Positions 22,697-34,840 of a stretch of 64,000 nt of DNA are shown here, in pieces. The translations under genes were made by a program, and so were the position numbers. The notes beneath the pieces were generated by a model. That model worked only from the letters and a program-made list of their open reading frames with translations. It did not search any database and was not told where the DNA came from. Origin of the DNA: Fasciola hepatica (taxonomy: Eukaryota; Platyhelminthes; Trematoda; Plagiorchiida; Fasciolidae); NCBI GenBank assembly GCA_948099385.1, contig CANUEZ040000024.1, forward strand, positions 21,712,001 to 21,776,000, given 5' to 3'. Position 1 is the stretch's first letter, and the number at the start of each line of letters is the position of its first letter.

Positions 22697-25600
22697 AGTA
22701 ATAGTTTATTTCAGAGAGGCCCGAAGCATGCCTCATGCATGATCGATTTTTTACAGGCGACGAAATGGGCAGAGATACTCCGTGAAAAGTTTAGAAATAG
22801 GCATGACAACAAAGGGGTAGACAGACTTAGAAGGGAGATGAGAGGGATAAAAACGTCTGCGTACCAAGGAGTACTAGAGGGTGTTTCAGTGAACCCAGAG
22901 ATGGATACAAATATGTGCCCGGCAAACTCGAGGTTCAAGGCCAATTGGAAGAGTTGGCTGAGCCATGTGGTGGGGATTAAGACCTGGGAGTGTTAAATGA
23001 GCAGGACTGGAAATCGGCTTGAGAAGCTATGGTAACCAGAAACGACGAAGAAGTAAGAGAGAAAAGGAAAAGGATAAAAAAAATGGGTTATATGGCAGGG
23101 GCTAGATAGCCATGAAATATTCTACACTGCAATAAAAGGACAGTGTCAATTTGAGAACAGGGAGCGAGCGACGGAAGACGTAAGGAGTGGGTCGGATGGC
23201 GACAGTGGTTTGGGAGGATCGAGATACGGTAAATTAGGCACAGATTTAGACAACTTGGACGGATATCGTGAGGAGCTGCGGGCTAGTGACAAGAGAACTG
23301 GAGGAAGTGGAGGAAATATATAAATATAAGTATATACTCATATATACGTGTGTACATATGCATATATACGTTTATAAGAAGTGGGGAAACATGGAGCTGT
23401 GAAGAGGTAGAAAACGGAAGTAGCAGTGCTCGGAAGAGACAGGCACTGTTAGGCCAAAGGGTGCAGAATCAACTTGGATAAGTCCTGAAGAATTTGTTTA
23501 TGACGGGTGAACATGGGAGGTCACCCGAGAGAGAAGCGGCTTTGGGTGCACTGAAGTGATGGCTGTGAGCAAAAGTTGACAAAAGAAGGAATATGAAGTG
23601 GAGGATCGAGGAAAACAGATAACAGTGAGTCTGACAGTCTGATTATTGCACTTGTGACATGCGGTGACGGTCGAAAATGAATGAGGCGTTTATAAATGGA
23701 CATAAATTAAGCAGCAAGAAGGTGACTGTGAAAATGGCTGGAAAATGCAGAGCAAATTAAAACGCAGAATATTCGGAGCAGTGTTAGGCATTAGTGGAGA
23801 ATAGTAACTTGGAGGTAGTACGAAATTTGGTGCGGCAGTTGTAGCAGCCAATAGCGTAGGAGAGAAATGAGAAACTGAATGCACAGAGAGATCAGGTAAA
23901 GGTGAATCATATGGTTTGAAATTATATCGGAAAGTAATGCCGTAGAAACAACTTTAGGTGGAACTCGGAAAAGCAGTGCAGCCCGACAGACATACTATAG
24001 ATGTCTGTCGTCAGCAATATGTGAAACGGATGAGAGTGCAGACAGAAGAGAAGCAAGTGGCAGAATACACTCAGGTCGCTTCACCGCAAATGAAGAAGTA
24101 TGGAGACCGTAAAGAAACAAAGAAAAGGAGTACCCAGGGAGTTAAAGCTGTAATGGAACAAAAGGTGCGATAGATACGTGCGAGTCGGAGTTGGGAAAAT
24201 GAAATTGGTGAGCTATGTGTCTGCAGACTATCTCACAAAGGATTGAGCCAGAAGTTGCTAGTCGAGAAGCTGCCTAGGAGGGAAGATTTGCAGAAGAATT
24301 GTGGAGTCAAACAAGGGAAGTATGGTGGTGGTGAAAAGTTACACAAATGTGTCTGTAAAAAATGCATAGGTTGGAACTGCGAGTCATCTTACCTTGATTG
24401 GTGGTGGGCACGGGTTTTAACGCACGTGCGTGGGAATCCTCCCTAGCCGTTGTCATATACTTGTATTGTTGAGACTACCCTCTTTATTTTATTGACCTTG
24501 GCACAAATATAACAAGCATCAATCACTACATTCCAACATTTGTTTATATTTTACTCACGTGAAGTGGCATAATTTTGATTCGAAGTTGGACTGCCGTGAC
24601 GGTGGTACCTGACATTGGCATTTGTTGAACTCTGGTCCTCGTTGTTAGACGTTGAGGCCGTACAGTTGAGGTTTGTATATATTTATATGCGTATAACTTG
24701 ACAATCCAGTACCGCAGAAACTACGAATCAATCTTGTTCTGGCTTTGGGATTCGTGTTGAATTGGATACTCGTTACTCACGGTAGGAATAACCGTTACAT
24801 GGGTGAGTCTGGTGCGTATAGACGGAAGGTATAAGAAGGAAGGACAAGAATGGATATGGCAAAATGGTAGTTAGTGGGGTACCAAATGAATAGGGATTAG
24901 CGTCCGACAGGGTCGACACTATTGGATAAGGAAGTATTGCGGGCTTTGGCAGAGTAAAATGGATAGGAGGAGAGTGACATCATGCAGTGAGGACCGCCGT
25001 GGGGAAAAAAACAGGAACCACGACAGAAGGGCTAAGTGTGCATCCAGAGGTAGGACATATGGGAGAAGTTACAAGAGTGCTGACGAGAACGGTATTTGAG
25101 CCAGCTGCCGCCGAAGAAGAATGGTAGGAGCAGGCTGCCTGCAACCGACAGGGGCGAATGCGGTGAGACGAGCAGAGTAAGAGCGTGCAATCTTCAGCCG
25201 GTGCAGGTGGATGGGGCCGGCTGCGTCCTAGAAACCCAACCCGGAATCACTTCTCGAAGTTTACCCAAGAGGTGTGATCTGCCAGCCAATTACGCTTATT
25301 CATCGTCGCCGACGGCCTGCACCCTCTATATGCCCCTGCCAAAGGGGCAGGGGTTCTGACCGCGCCCCGCACCATTGCGATCGGACTGCGTGATCACTGA
25401 TGGCTGTAAAGAGGGCAGAGCAACTGCGACTGGGGTAAATTATCCAGGATCATTTAGTCAGGTTTTGAGAACTTGGACAGCGCAGCCAACGGGAGCAGCG
25501 ATCGACAGATGGCCACGTAGCATTTTTTCCGGGTGCACCAGCCAGGGAGATAATCACTATAGTGACCGAGGTGGTTAATCGGCTTTTTAGATCAACGAAA

Positions 25601-25720
25601 ACGGAAATGAGGTAGAGGAATGCAGTCTGGGCATGCCCCAAGTGAGGATCATCGGTTAACGGTAAAAGCTACAAAAGTCAAGCACTGGCCCAAAGATGCC
25701 GTGGGTCCCTGAGAAAAAAA
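22695..25720 (-). repeat. R1 long dispersed repeat, right-arm copy
   Basis: Mirror of 1-2810, but it continues past 25504. Bases 25505-25660 resemble the 5' part of the 35000-35120 copy, for example the reversed CTCCCTGGC and GCCCAGACTGC blocks, so the element's start is probably near 25720. It carries the mirrored solo LTR at 24416-24799. Confidence 0.65.
24416..24799 (+). repeat. Solo LTR (LTR2), right arm
   Basis: Mirror of 706-1089, the same 384 bp, in the same orientation as the copy at 52520-52903. Confidence 0.85.
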
Positions 25721-27059
25721 TGGGGCCATGGAAAATAACGCTAAGAAAGGAAACAATTACCTAAGAGCTATAAGATTCAGTACCAAGCTTAAGATTCGAC
25801 CCAGGGTAATCAATCAGTAAAAAGGGAAATTAAATTCTTCATTAAGTTACGGAAGAAACTAAACTAGGGGAAAGGGTAGGGGCAGGTTGGATGGTGTCAT
25901 AACTGGTTGTTGAGTTCTGGTATTGAGCCACATCAAGTGAGGTAAATGAGACTGAATTTTTCAGTACCAAATCGCTGGGAGAGTGGTGGAAGTGCACGCG
26001 ATGGGACCTGCGGTGGCAAAGAGGCAATTTAAGCAAAAGGATATCAAAGAGCTTTGGGTTAGTTGCCGCGCTTTTGTTATCTATTATGGGACAGCAATGT
26101 GTATGTACTTGAATGTATATATATATATATATATGTAGAGGACCAATGTGTAGTTAACGATGCAGTTCCTACAGGTTCGTTGAGGTTGGTTTCAGGGCCC
26201 CGGAAGCCATATAACTAAATAGCGGTAATAAGTTGTGAGGCAGAAGAGGTATATTGACAGTGCGTGAGAAGTATTGCCGTGGCCCTCTTAAAAATGTGAA
26301 CGCACCACGAAGGACTCATTCCAAAATGAAGTTAGAAGAATTCAATAAGTCGGTATGGAAAAACTATTAGTGGACGCAGTCTTGTTTTAGATAGGTCGGT
26401 GGCGAAGCCTTAAGGAGAACGGTCAAAAGGGGCATTTATAACTTTAAAACGGTCAGCACTGAAAAGAAAATAATCGAACTATTTTGGAAGGTAAGGTTAC
26501 TCGAAGAAGCAGGGTAATGGCTTATGTGTCGATGCCTCCCTCCTGAGCTTGACTTTCAGTTATGTGATCATTCAGTAAGCGCAAAACAGTTAGGAGAGAG
26601 AAGAATTTATCTATAGCATGCACGAATGCAAACTCTGACTGAAAAGATCTGGTGTGCAAATGGAGTTTATTCCACATTCTGGAGTACATGGAGAGGAAGG
26701 AGTAAGAGCGCGGAACAGACCCGCAGAGGGTGTGGCAATATTATACTGTCCGTTATGGAGGAAATATTCAGTATCCGAGGAAAAGTGTAACTGTTTGGAG
26801 GAATAAGATTGCTTGGTCAATAGTTAGTGCAGGAATACCAGGTTGAGCTTGATGCGACGAAGCCATGATGGTTCGATTTTGAGATATAAACTTCATTCCC
26901 CGTAATTTTAGTTTAACGACCGACCAATAAGCTGCCTTGTGAATCTTCTCTGAATATGTTAGATAATAATCCCGTCGGATTTTGGCTTACTAGAGAAGAT
27001 TGAGGGACAATATTCGAGAAGGTGCCCGGCGTGTTGTTTTGTGGATGAAAAGAAAGCTC
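25721..27059. other. No gene recognised; includes AT microsatellite
   Basis: About 1.3 kb with only short frames full of stops. A TA microsatellite lies at 26117-26135. I could not assign the rest to any element seen elsewhere in the window. Confidence 0.5.
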
Positions 27060-28480
27060 TCTCTAAGCTGAAGGGATCTGAAACAGAAGACCGAGGCACT
27101 TTTTAGCCACTGCCGTTTGCACGACAGCACTTTCGGAGAATCTAAATGACCAGGAATAACTTAAGCCAGGGTCTCCTACTAGGTGCTGGCTGTCAAAGGA
27201 GGAAACCCTGAGGCATCGGAAACCTGAAGGAACCTGCGATTTGCAAGTAAGAAAGATACACTTATCGGCGGAGAACTTCATCTTTCTCAGAACAAGCACC
27301 ATTCAACGTCCAATTTCCAAAGCCCGACGTCCAACTTCCAACGTTTTGAAAACTCTTGCGGAATGTAGTTCACTTGCTTCCATCCTTTGGTTTACGTTCC
27401 GCTTAGCGTCTGCAGGTTGAACGCTCGTTCATTTGACCGCAACAATAACGAACCCCTGGGAGTGAGCCAGGTTGCTTTCCTGATCCGCGTAAGTCTACTG
27501 CAGTGGTCAATTGTTTGGCAATCTTTCTACTTCAGGTAGTAGAGTATTCGTGACCCTGCAGTCGAGAATTTGATGGGAGATTAGATTTGTGAGTATTTTT
27601 CCTGTCGATCGTACTTTTCTTTCTCATACCCCACCGCGATGACTGGTAAAGGGTTAAATAAATCTGTCACGGATTTCAAATAGTACTTACCATGTTTCGG
27701 AAGGTCCCACCGTATCTCTTACTCCTCAAGTGCTCCAATGAAAATCGACCTGTTGCCCGAGTATATGGTTCTGTGAACGCTCCGCCTTGCGAAGTACTTT
27801 TGGAATTCCATTAGGATTGAATCGGTGTCGACGTTATGTACTACTTCGAGGATGTTGTCAAGCGGTCATACCTTTTCTTTGCTCCCCTGCTGCCGTGCCA
27901 GTAAAGCATCAAAAACGTGACGCAGATCTAGCGAATAGACGTCATCCCTGTTGAACACTCGCCGCTAGCACTGCTGCAGTCAGTTCTAGCCCCTTAACGG
28001 ATACAACCTTCAGTGGGGCTACTCCAGCCTTGGCAAATAATACCCGATTGTGCCGCTCACTGTTTTCATCTGCTCCTCATCAGCAAGCCTCTAGCCGGTG
28101 GCCCGCTAATCATGGTTTTGAAAACAACTAACGTTGGGCTTCGCGTAAGCACTGTTTGTTGTATGTCTTGGCATCTCAGTCTTTCCGAGTTGATCAAGTT
28201 TGCCCAAACAGTCATGCCAGTGTTTGCCGTCGTCGTCCTAGAGAGGCTTGCTCCGACACGTTTCTTTTCGGCTCTCTGGTTGGAGCAACCTATTGCCACG
28301 TCGAAGCAGTAGTGAGATAAACATCCGGGGGTCACAGAGATTTGAGACTGACGATAGAATTCCCCCCCGTGTAGCTGGTCGCCTGCGTAGATTAACATGG
28401 AATATGAAATGATCATTTTCGGCATTCCATCAAACCCGGAGCGTACGAACAAGTTGTTAAAAGGATTCCAAAACACTCTC
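27060..28480 (-). pseudogene. Decayed BEL/Pao pol: RT end, RNase H, integrase
   Basis: Reverse-strand reading across shifting frames gives, in order: the end of a BEL/Pao reverse transcriptase (about 28440-28150, with ILSSVSNLCDP and later LGKLDQLGKTEMPR); the RNase H signature (about 28030-27960, VAPLKVVSVKGLELTAAVLA); an integrase core piece (about 27860-27740, with HNVDTDSILMEFQKYF and an IYSGN where active enzymes have a D-N pair); and an integrase C-terminal piece (about 27600-27360, TLLPEVERLPNN). Only about 100 bp separate RNase H from the integrase core, so the intervening part is lost. It has many stops and shifts and is clearly dead. It is a different, more decayed copy than the one at 8407-12749. 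Confidence 0.75.
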
Positions 28481-29814
28481 GCACACTCTGTTTTCTCGGA
28501 CCCCAGGATAACACTGCGAACATTACCGCTTTTGGGTGTAGGATTGAGATTTGGTCTCCACGGTGCTGGGACCTCAGAACGATTGTTTAACTACGGGATG
28601 CTTGCAGCTACCATTTTTAGAGCTAATCCTTCTTCTCATGGCTGGGCATCTCTATCAGTGGGCAAGTCAACAAGTTTAGCTTTGTGCATGTTTTAGTGTG
28701 TCTGTTTATTTTTCGCGAGTTCCACTGAAGTGCAGCCGAATTTTACCTTTTCATGGTTTCTTCCGTTTGTGCCACCATAGGAGGTCCAACTGGATGTCAC
28801 GCCTACATCAAACGGCGCTTTGCTTCTTCCCATTCTATTGATTCAGAAAGCAGTGTGCTTCTGTTACATCATCGATACTTTGCCACTATTCGATTTTGAC
28901 CCTGTCGGGATAATGCAACTGAATCAAAATTGATTGCATCGGCCTAGGTGCTGTTATCGGCGGATATTTAGTGGGGAACGACCCCAGGCTCCTTGTCTTA
29001 CTGCTGAAGATGAAGATCACGAGTCATCTCTCAAGGTGAAGGCCAAGCCCGCGTGAAATTCAGGTTGTCTAGTTTTCTTTTTTGCTTATACCACTGTTTA
29101 GACTAGTAGCTGTGTCCACCCTAGTATACACCACCTAATTACCTGAAACCGTGACCTAGTTGTGTAAACAACTGCGGCACACCACCGTGCAGACGCTAGT
29201 ACTTATCGCGAGTCAGAGTTATAGACTATATTGATTATTCACTGCTCTAATTCCACCTAATTACATTCTACATGGCTTATCCAGCAAATCTCTTCTGATT
29301 CTCGCCAGAGAAGAATCTATCTAGCGTTTTTACATCCCATCGCTATAACCCAACTCCTACCTTATTTTCGCTATGCGTCCACCGGTGCACCTTTTGAAGT
29401 TTCTGTCCCACTGTGCCTCCATTCATTTGTTTTTTTTGCCATAAGTGCGCACTTTCGTTCCACCCGGTCCACTGACCCCATACTTACAATATACTCTCCC
29501 GCAAAACCTGCTGTTGTGATCCAAGCAACAGCTAAGTACCTACCGTATCCTGTGGGATTCAACCTGTGCACACCACACAGCAATATTTCTTCTATCTCAC
29601 TATTCCTCATCGTTCCAAGTTTCCTAGTCCCAACAGTATATATAGCGGGTCTATAGCTCACTGCCCGTACCTCATTGCCACATTGGTCTCATCTAGACCT
29701 TTGCACACATAGCACCCAGGAACACTCCTGGCCTGCTCAGACCTTTGGCTTGTCTCTGTCTAGTTGACTGATTTCCTGCTACCTTTTTACCTCCGTCATA
29801 TATTCCTACTTATC
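28481..29814. other. No gene recognised; probable LINE-A 5' region at the right
   Basis: Roughly 1.3 kb between the BEL/Pao remnant and the LINE-A first ORF. The right part is probably the LINE's 5' untranslated region, but no boundary or promoter could be defined. A reverse-strand frame at 29371-29661 has no recognisable features. Confidence 0.4.
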
Positions 29815-30558
29815 ATGCTATCCCGGCCCTCAACCAGTACTCGGAAAATCCGTATCGCAAAAGCTGGCAAATCCAAACACACCCGACCCCTCCCAAAAAC
29901 CAGGCCGTGCTCTGTCACCCTCGTTAACGTCGACGGTGAAGCTTCTAATAGTCCTAATGGCCTTAAGCAGAGTTTCGTCGAACTTAGTAACAAGGTCGAG
30001 CTGATTGGTGAAATCCTTTCAAAGGTTTCACCCCTGGCTAATCTTCTTGACCCTGTAGCCGCTACACCCCCCAGGAACTTGGTTTCGGTGGGACACCTCC
30101 TCGTTTCCGTGTCTACTGAAATATACAACCGCATTGCCAACTCCAAGAACGCAGTGGTTTTTAATGTTCCAGACCGCTTACCACTTTCCTTGGCGAAACA
30201 CAACATACTAAGTTCGTTCAACATGGCTCACCATAGATGCCATTGCAGGAGGCTACGTAAAACGTCCCAGCGACATAGATGCCCCCTGCTATTCCAATTC
30301 AGGGACGACCTAACAGCTACAGAATTCATTAGCAACAAGTCGACAATTGCTGCCCTTTCGCCGTATAAGGACATCAAGATATTCTCCGATAAAACCCCCC
30401 TCCAACGGGAAATAAATCGTTCGCTGAGAAGTAACTCCGCCTTGCCCATGCAGGCTGACCCCACTGTAACCGACATGAAGGTTACCCAATGCCCCTCTGT
30501 CAAGAAGTCAAAGGCGAGCCCAGCGCCTCACCCTGCCTGCCTGCAAACTGTCGACTAA
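29815..30558 (+). CDS. LINE-A ORF1 protein
   Basis: I use ATG 29815 (MLSRPSTSTRKIRIA) because the longer open frame begins with TTG. The product is 247 residues with a basic N-terminus. A central region (NAVVFNVPDRLPLSLAKHN at about residues 112-130, then RCPLLFQFRDD) resembles the RNA-binding fold of ORF1 proteins, which coat the element's RNA. The C-terminal part has the FSDKTPLQREINRSLR pattern common in LINE ORF1. A TAA at 30556 is followed in the same frame by an ATG at 30562 and proline-rich sequence, so the stop may be secondary. A broken relative lies at 47954-48440. Confidence 0.7.
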   Translation: MLSRPSTSTRKIRIAKAGKSKHTRPLPKTRPCSVTLVNVDGEASNSPNGLKQSFVELSNKVELIGEILSKVSPLANLLDPVAATPPRNLVSVGHLLVSVSTEIYNRIANSKNAVVFNVPDRLPLSLAKHNILSSFNMAHHRCHCRRLRKTSQRHRCPLLFQFRDDLTATEFISNKSTIAALSPYKDIKIFSDKTPLQREINRSLRSNSALPMQADPTVTDMKVTQCPSVKKSKASPAPHPACLQTVD

Positions 30559-30561
30559 GAT

Positions 30562-31990
30562 ATGTCTAACTCCCGACCCCCGGTTCCCCTTCCACTCAAA
30601 CGCCCTTTTTTACCATCTCCCCCAGTAGCCTCTACTAGCAGTAGCTCTCGCTCCCCGACCACAGGCCCCAAGCGGCACTCCACTTCAGTATTAAACCCGC
30701 TCTCCCCTATCATAGCCTCAGAGCCAAGACAAGACCCTGGTACAACCATCAGCCCCGCCGTACTACTTCCAATCCGTCCTCTGAGCCGTTGACAAGTGTT
30801 GTCACCCGCCGTTCTCGCTCTAACGACTCTACAAACTACCCATCAGCTGCTAGCTCAGCCGCGACACTTCGTTCCTATCCTCATAAGTGCCGCTCTAATC
30901 CCCCCATAAGCCTACCTGATACTCCTACCAGGGTCGCACTTGCCCAACTAATCACCCCACCCATTACCCCCACTCTCAATCGGCTTCTGCTTACAGTGTA
31001 CTCTCGGATCCTCCAGGTGATAACCAACTGGGCCACCATCCGGATTCGTCTAACGCCATCGTCCCTTTGAGTAGGAATGACCTTCAGGGTTTTGCCAGTG
31101 CCACTCACCCTTCCACTGCCTCGCACCCCCTTCTTCTGTCTTTCCCTCTCTCTGATCGCATGGGTCACACCAACCCTCCATCTCCGTTGCCACCGTATAT
31201 CCCTCTCTGCCCCTCAGACACCAACCCTCCATACTATAGCCCCAGCATGCCTCCACTGTTCCCCCCTGCCTACCTCCACCAACCCTCATCTAACCCTGAA
31301 GTACCACGTACATACCCTAGCAGATACTCTAGGTTCGTACCTGTATCCCGTCTCCTCGCCCCACCTCCCCACTTACCGGCTCCCCTGCCCCTCATGAACC
31401 TCCAAACCTTTCCAAATTTCGCCACTCCCTTCCCGCCCCCCACCTCACACTACGTCCCAGTTAATCTCCCACATGCCTTCACCCCCATACCGACCAACCG
31501 GCCTTATACTGACTCTGCCCAACAGGTAGGTTACCTGCAGTCAAGATCTCGTTTTTTTCCTGACCGGTGCCCTCCGCACCCGTGGCCATATTGCTAGTCG
31601 CCCTTTGGACCATATCCATAAACTTTCACAGGCTCATATCACTGATCGCTCCCCACTCGATGCCATGCCACTTAGCACCTTACACCACGCACTCCCCCCT
31701 GTCCACCCAGCTTCGACAGATATTCTTAGCTTCTCACTTTGCCATATGGTGCCCCCTCCCTCTGCACCGTGTGACACCCCTCCGGCCCACATCAGCGGTG
31801 TGCTGCACACCCACCGTATTGATCACCCACAGCGATCGGCTGCACCTCATACTAACGCTTCTCCTACTTTCCGTCCCCCACCCAACACTGCCTGCCCTCC
31901 CCCTTCTACTGAAGCTCTATCCCCACTGAGACCCAACTCCTATCGCCACAGCGATCCCAATAGTCTTGCACCTGGCATCCATGCTTTGCG
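30562..31990 (+). pseudogene. LINE-A proline-rich linker between ORF1 and endonuclease
   Basis: Open frames in three registers (30562-30792, 30789-31070, 31067-31597) and the start of the frame at 31605 are all extremely rich in Pro, Ser, Thr and Tyr, for example PPYYSPSMPPLFPPAYLHQP at about 31225-31285. The short overlaps between frames suggest one former reading frame broken by indels, a low-complexity tail of ORF1 or head of ORF2. The same kind of sequence follows the ORF1 relative at 46760-47920. No enzyme motif is seen. Confidence 0.55.
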
Positions 31991-32000
31991 CACACCAACA

Positions 32001-33130
32001 ATGAACTCATTCCTACTAGTTCTTATTAACGCTCGCTCAATAATTACAAAAATGTCGCACCTGCGATCTTTGGCATTTACGTCAAACGCTGACATTATAC
32101 TAATAACTGAATCCTGGCTGTCAGATGATGCTTCACTTGACCTTGTTCGCATAGCTGGGTATCAATGCTTCTCGAACACCCGCCAGTCCAGGCGTGGAGG
32201 GGGCTGTTTAGCCTTTGTCAAATGCACTATCCACGCTAGTGTTATCGACCACCCCCCTCTTCTCCTTATTGAAGATTTGTTATGGCTATCCATTCACGCC
32301 TCCGGCCAGAACCTCCTCCTTGGCTGTGTCTACGTCCCCCCGGGTCTGGAGCCTGCAAAAATTGACTCTGCCGTGGATGTCTTTAATGCTGCGCTTGACT
32401 ACCCTGCCAGTGCAAAAATTATTGCGGGTGACTTCAACTTTCCTTCAATTTGCTGGTCCTCCCATACTAGCCCTCCCGCCCTCTCCACCTTCCTTTCTTG
32501 TGTCCGTCTTGGTGGATGGACCCAACATGTCTCCTGCCCTACTAGGGGGAACAACATCTTGGACCTAGTATTCTCCACTGATGTTCCTGATATGATCACG
32601 CAGACTACTGATCACTTCCCGGGTAGTGACCACCGTATTGTCAGGTGCAAGTTCAGCTGTTCTCATCCGATGCAATCCTCTCCCCCTGTTCTGACTTCCT
32701 ACCGTTCCTGTAACTGGCCCCTAGTGCCAATGATAATCCGCTCCCTTAACTGGGACACATTTTTTCTTTCATCCGATCCCCTCACTGTTGTGAACTCTCT
32801 CTACTCCAACCTCCTACACTGCCTAAATACCGCCAACCCATGTGCCGATCCACGCCCCAATTCCAGCACCTCACGCCTGCCACTTTTAGAGCGTAAGCTG
32901 TCTAAACTGCAACTTACCTTCGCTAGATCACGCGACTTTACAATTCTCCTGCGCGTAAACCAGCTACAACTGAGGCTGCGTTGCATGGTCAATTCGCATA
33001 TGGGAAGGCAAGAGGCCATCGCCCTAGCACACCCAAACAAAACTGGCTACCTGTCCAACCTGCTTAGTAAAAGGTCCAGTCAATCCAATCATACCTCGCC
33101 CAAGTTCCTCATCTGCGGCTCATCTGCGGC
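32001..33130 (+). pseudogene. LINE-A ORF2, endonuclease part
   Basis: Apurinic-type endonuclease that nicks target DNA. The frame stays open from upstream of 32001, where an in-frame ATG gives MNSFLLVLINARSI. Catalytic landmarks are present in order: INARSI (Asn), ITESWLSD (Glu), IAGDFNFP (Asp), RGNNILDLVFS and SDHR (Asp-His). The 11-bp duplication at 33109-33130 throws the frame into an unrelated end at 33200. Removing one repeat unit restores the frame into the reverse transcriptase. Confidence 0.85.
33109..33130 (+). repeat. 11-bp tandem duplication that breaks LINE-A ORF2
   Basis: TCATCTGCGGC occurs twice head to tail (33109-33119 and 33120-33130). It is the exact cause of the frame change between endonuclease and reverse transcriptase. 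Confidence 0.88.
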
Positions 33131-34840
33131 TCATCCACGGCTAATACTCCAGCATCTATTTCTGAGGCCTTCAATGAGCATTTTTCTTCCTCCCTTATAA
33201 GCTGTCCTGGTATTCCCCCTACTACAATCCCCCCCTGCACCTCTGCCTCTCTTTCATCGATTCCCTTCACCCATCTAGAAATTGAAAAATCAGTTTCCTC
33301 TATTAAGCCCTCCTCGAAACCGGGACCAGATGATCTCCCACCGGCCCTCCTCCGTTTCGGTGGTCCTGACCTCCCTTTATTGTTACTTAATATGTATACC
33401 ACCTCCATGCTTCACAGTTTCGTCCCACCTCAATGGAAATCCTCTGTTATAGTTCCGCGCTTCAAAAAGGGCGTATTACACGACCCAGATAACTATCGGC
33501 CCATTAATCACACCCCAGTAGTCTGCAAAATTATGGAGAGAATTATCAAAAGACACATTGTCCAGTACCTCTTATCTAACAACCTGCTGAACCCTGGTCA
33601 GCATGGTTTCTTGAATTCCCGTTCCTGATCTTCCTGCCAGCTTGACTTTCTCAATGTCCTATTGTCTGCTGCCGACGCCGGCAACTCTGTAATTGTCCTG
33701 TACCTCGACATGTCTAAGGCTTTTGACCGTGTTCCCCATATTCATCTGTTGGCCAAAATCCGATCTCTCGGTATTACTGACCCTCTCCTCTCCTGGCTAT
33801 CCTCCTATCTCTCTAACAGATCACAAGCCGTGCTCGTCGACGGCCACCTATCTTCCGCCAAACCAATTACTAGCGGCGTCATCCAAGGCAGTGTCCTAGG
33901 CCCATTACTATTCCTCATTTATATCAATGACATTTTCTCTTCTATTCTACACGGCACTCCCTTCCTCTTTGCCGACGATATAAAAATAGTGTACTCTTTT
34001 CTCCCTAGTGACCTATCCGTGACTCTATGCAACATATTGCATGACTTACTCGTTCTCCAAACTTGGTGCGTCCCGTGGTTCATGAAATTCTCTGCGGAGA
34101 AAAGCTTCCTCCTACCGTACAAGTGCACGGTACCACCCGGCCAAATTTGTCTGGACGGCCTGCCCATCCCCATACACCCCATGGATACCGATCTTGGCGT
34201 ACGCTACTCCTGTTCCTTTAACTTCTCAGATTAGGCATCATTCCAAATCGCTAAGGCTAAGCGAACCCTAGGCCTGATCAATCGGTGTTTCTTAATACCG
34301 GCCAGTCGCCTCTCCATGTATCTCTCACACGTGAGACCGCTCCTAGAATATTGTCCCATTACCTCCAGTCTCTGGCCACGTTCCTCTATTGTATCTCTTG
34401 AGAACGTTCAGCGTACTTTCACCAAAAGGCTGTTGGGCGCATCCCTAGCCCTAACATACCCCCAGCGGTGTGAGTTCCCACAAAATGAGCCTCTATGGAT
34501 TCGTCGCACGAGGCTCAACCTGATTTTCCTCTTTGAGCTAATCCATAACCTGGCCTACACCTCTTATCCCATCTCATTCGCTGCGCCCTGCTCCTACTCC
34601 ATCCAACACCGTGCCTTCTCTCTCACTGTCCCCCATTCTAATCTCTGTCTGAAGTCCCGATTCTTTCTGTCAGCCTATTCCAAAATCCGGAATAAGCTGC
34701 CCCTTAGCTTACGCAGTGCCTCCTCAATGTTCGCTTTTAGGCGCGCACTTTTGTCATACTTAACAGTCCCTAATGCTATGTTGCTCACCAATGAACTCGT
34801 CTCCGCCGACCTGGCCTTTGAAAGAGGCCTCACACTGTAA
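33131..34840 (+). pseudogene. LINE-A ORF2, reverse transcriptase part
   Basis: Reverse transcriptase for target-primed copying. Motifs in order are WKSSVIVPRFKKG, DNYRPI, YLDMSKAFDRVPH, GVIQGSVLGPLLFLIYIND and FADDIKI, so the catalytic Asp residues are intact. The C-terminal region has RPLLEYC and RTFTKRLLG, typical of CR1/Jockey-like elements. In-frame stops occur at TGA 33626-33628 and TAG 34232-34234. Both could come from single-base changes. It cannot make a full protein, but its decay is mild. Confidence 0.85.

Larger units (their letters stand above)
16812..25504 (-). repeat. Right arm of giant inverted repeat
   Basis: Reverse complement of 1-6919 plus 12420-14187. The arm keeps a cut-down BEL/Pao LTR (18249-18578) that joins directly to the partner of position 6919, so the matching 5.5 kb is missing here. 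The junction shares at most one base with either side, which fits end-joining. The pairing cannot be followed past 25504 because the left partner lies outside the window. The R1 repeat itself continues to about 25720. Confidence 0.95.
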
